Shown piece after piece: positions 63,461-64,000 of a DNA stretch of 64,000 nt; the first letter of the stretch is position 1; each line of letters begins with the position of its first letter. The translations under genes and the position numbers were made by a program. Source of the stretch: Mesorhizobium sp. 131-2-1 (GTDB lineage Bacteria > Pseudomonadota > Alphaproteobacteria > Rhizobiales > Rhizobiaceae). The stretch covers positions 4,836,501 through 4,900,500 of the forward strand of contig NZ_AP023247.1 of assembly GCF_016756535.1 (NCBI RefSeq), read 5' to 3'. The notes under the pieces were generated by a model, which saw nothing but the letters and a program-made list of their open reading frames with translations, made no database searches and was not told the DNA's origin.

Positions 63461-64000
63461 ATGACGAAACCCATGTCAGGCCGGCGGCCACGTCTTTTCG
63501 CGCTTCTCGGCACAACTCTTGTGCTGATGCCGGCCGCGGCTATCGGCGGCGTCGACGTGCAGACGACGTCGGCCGTTCCGATACCCCCTTTGGCCTACCA
63601 GGGCCGGCCGGACGCACCCGCGTCGCCTTCGACGGATGTTGCCCTTTTGAAGAGCGGCCTCGACAGGCTGGCTGCCAACGACATTACCGGCGCGCGCCAG
63701 GTGCGCGAGGCGCTGCCAGCCAATTCGCTCGACCGCCACATCCTGGCCTGGGCGATCGCGCTCTATGGTGGCGACCAGGTTCCGAGCGGCGATATCGCCG
63801 ACGCCGCGCAGATGCTGCCGAACTGGCCGGGCACGATCGCCCTGCGCAAGAACAGCGAGCGCGCGCTTTACCGCGAGAACCCCTCGCCGCAGGTCGTGGT
63901 GCAGGCGTTCAAGGGCAGCCAGCCGCTGACCCCGGAAGGGGTGATCATCCTTGCCCGCTCCTATGTCGCGCTGGGCAACGCCAATGCGGCGCGCTCGGTG
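63461..64000 (+). CDS. Lytic murein transglycosylase-like protein, 3' end beyond the window
   Basis: From the ATG at 63461 (AGGAA just upstream; a second ATG at 63473) 180 codons are visible. They begin MTKPMSGRRPRLFALLGTTL, a signal peptide with cleavage near AAAIGG. They continue with SGLDRLAANDITGARQVREA and helical repeat segments like VVVQAFKGSQPLTPEGVIIL, which match the superhelical N-terminal U-domain of Slt70-type soluble lytic transglycosylases. The catalytic SLT domain would lie past the window. It is divergent from dapA across the repeat array, an arrangement I associate with rhizobia. Confidence 0.75.
   Translation, partial: MTKPMSGRRPRLFALLGTTLVLMPAAAIGGVDVQTTSAVPIPPLAYQGRPDAPASPSTDVALLKSGLDRLAANDITGARQVREALPANSLDRHILAWAIALYGGDQVPSGDIADAAQMLPNWPGTIALRKNSERALYRENPSPQVVVQAFKGSQPLTPEGVIILARSYVALGNANAARSV

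Overview
The window looks like chromosomal DNA of a Mesorhizobium-type alphaproteobacterium (Rhizobiales). It is GC-rich and densely coded. The block rpoZ - rsh - pyrE - DUF2062 - acpS - lepB - rnc - era - recO is the usual alphaproteobacterial order. Intergenic regions carry rhizobial-type palindromic repeats. This assignment is my reading of gene content and order; no database search was run. I found no rRNA, tRNA, prophage or CRISPR array.

Layout. 1-2.4 kb: 3' part of a serine carboxypeptidase-like gene, followed at once by an 888-bp inserted element with perfect 23-bp inverted ends and an 8-bp target duplication. It carries an NTF2-like gene and decayed cargo but no transposase. 2.5-9 kb: SnoaL-like protein, two EamA exporters, a candidate C-rich small RNA with a strong terminator, a LysR/tautomerase divergent pair with a palindromic operator, and an acyltransferase/acyl-ligase fusion. 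9-16 kb: psd-pssA (phosphatidylethanolamine synthesis), SMP-30 lactonase, ABM monooxygenase, ArsR plus ATM1-type ABC exporter, and a LysM envelope protein. 16-24 kb: LOG-family hydrolase and a LysR gene whose stop lies in a 7-bp tandem repeat, several very small membrane proteins, a ZntB-like transporter, an acetyltransferase, GST and RarD. 24-31 kb: a tightly overlapping six-gene run (DUF559, VOC, two GFA proteins, prolyl aminopeptidase, citramalate synthase), cysS with an atypical internal segment, a 51-aa basic protein and an SRAP peptidase.

31-44 kb: NUDIX, TIGR02301, two unknown proteins, dihydroorotase-like hydrolase, ygfZ, an HD hydrolase, a PAS-PAS-GGDEF-EAL protein, a desaturase/LysR divergent pair with a 23-bp palindrome, then the most intriguing group: a GNAT/C39-peptidase fusion followed 4 bp later by a RimK-like ATP-grasp ligase and a DUF3303 protein. 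44-50 kb: ECF sigma/anti-sigma pair, a toxin-antitoxin module with an iterated operator, a large DUF2339 membrane protein and NUDIX. 50-59 kb: the recO-era-rnc-lepB-acpS-DUF2062 and pyrE-rsh-rpoZ blocks, interrupted by a CPBP protease gene and a VOC gene. 59-64 kb: NYN nuclease plus family-5 uracil-DNA glycosylase, GH25 lysozyme-like protein, smpB, dapA preceded by three tandem ~58-bp palindromic repeats, and the start of a lytic-transglycosylase-like gene cut by the window end.

Most genes are ordinary housekeeping or accessory metabolism. The observations most worth pursuing are the ATP-grasp/GNAT-C39 operon, the transposase-less element, the C-rich sRNA candidate, the palindromic operator between the desaturase and LysR genes, and the repeat arrays.
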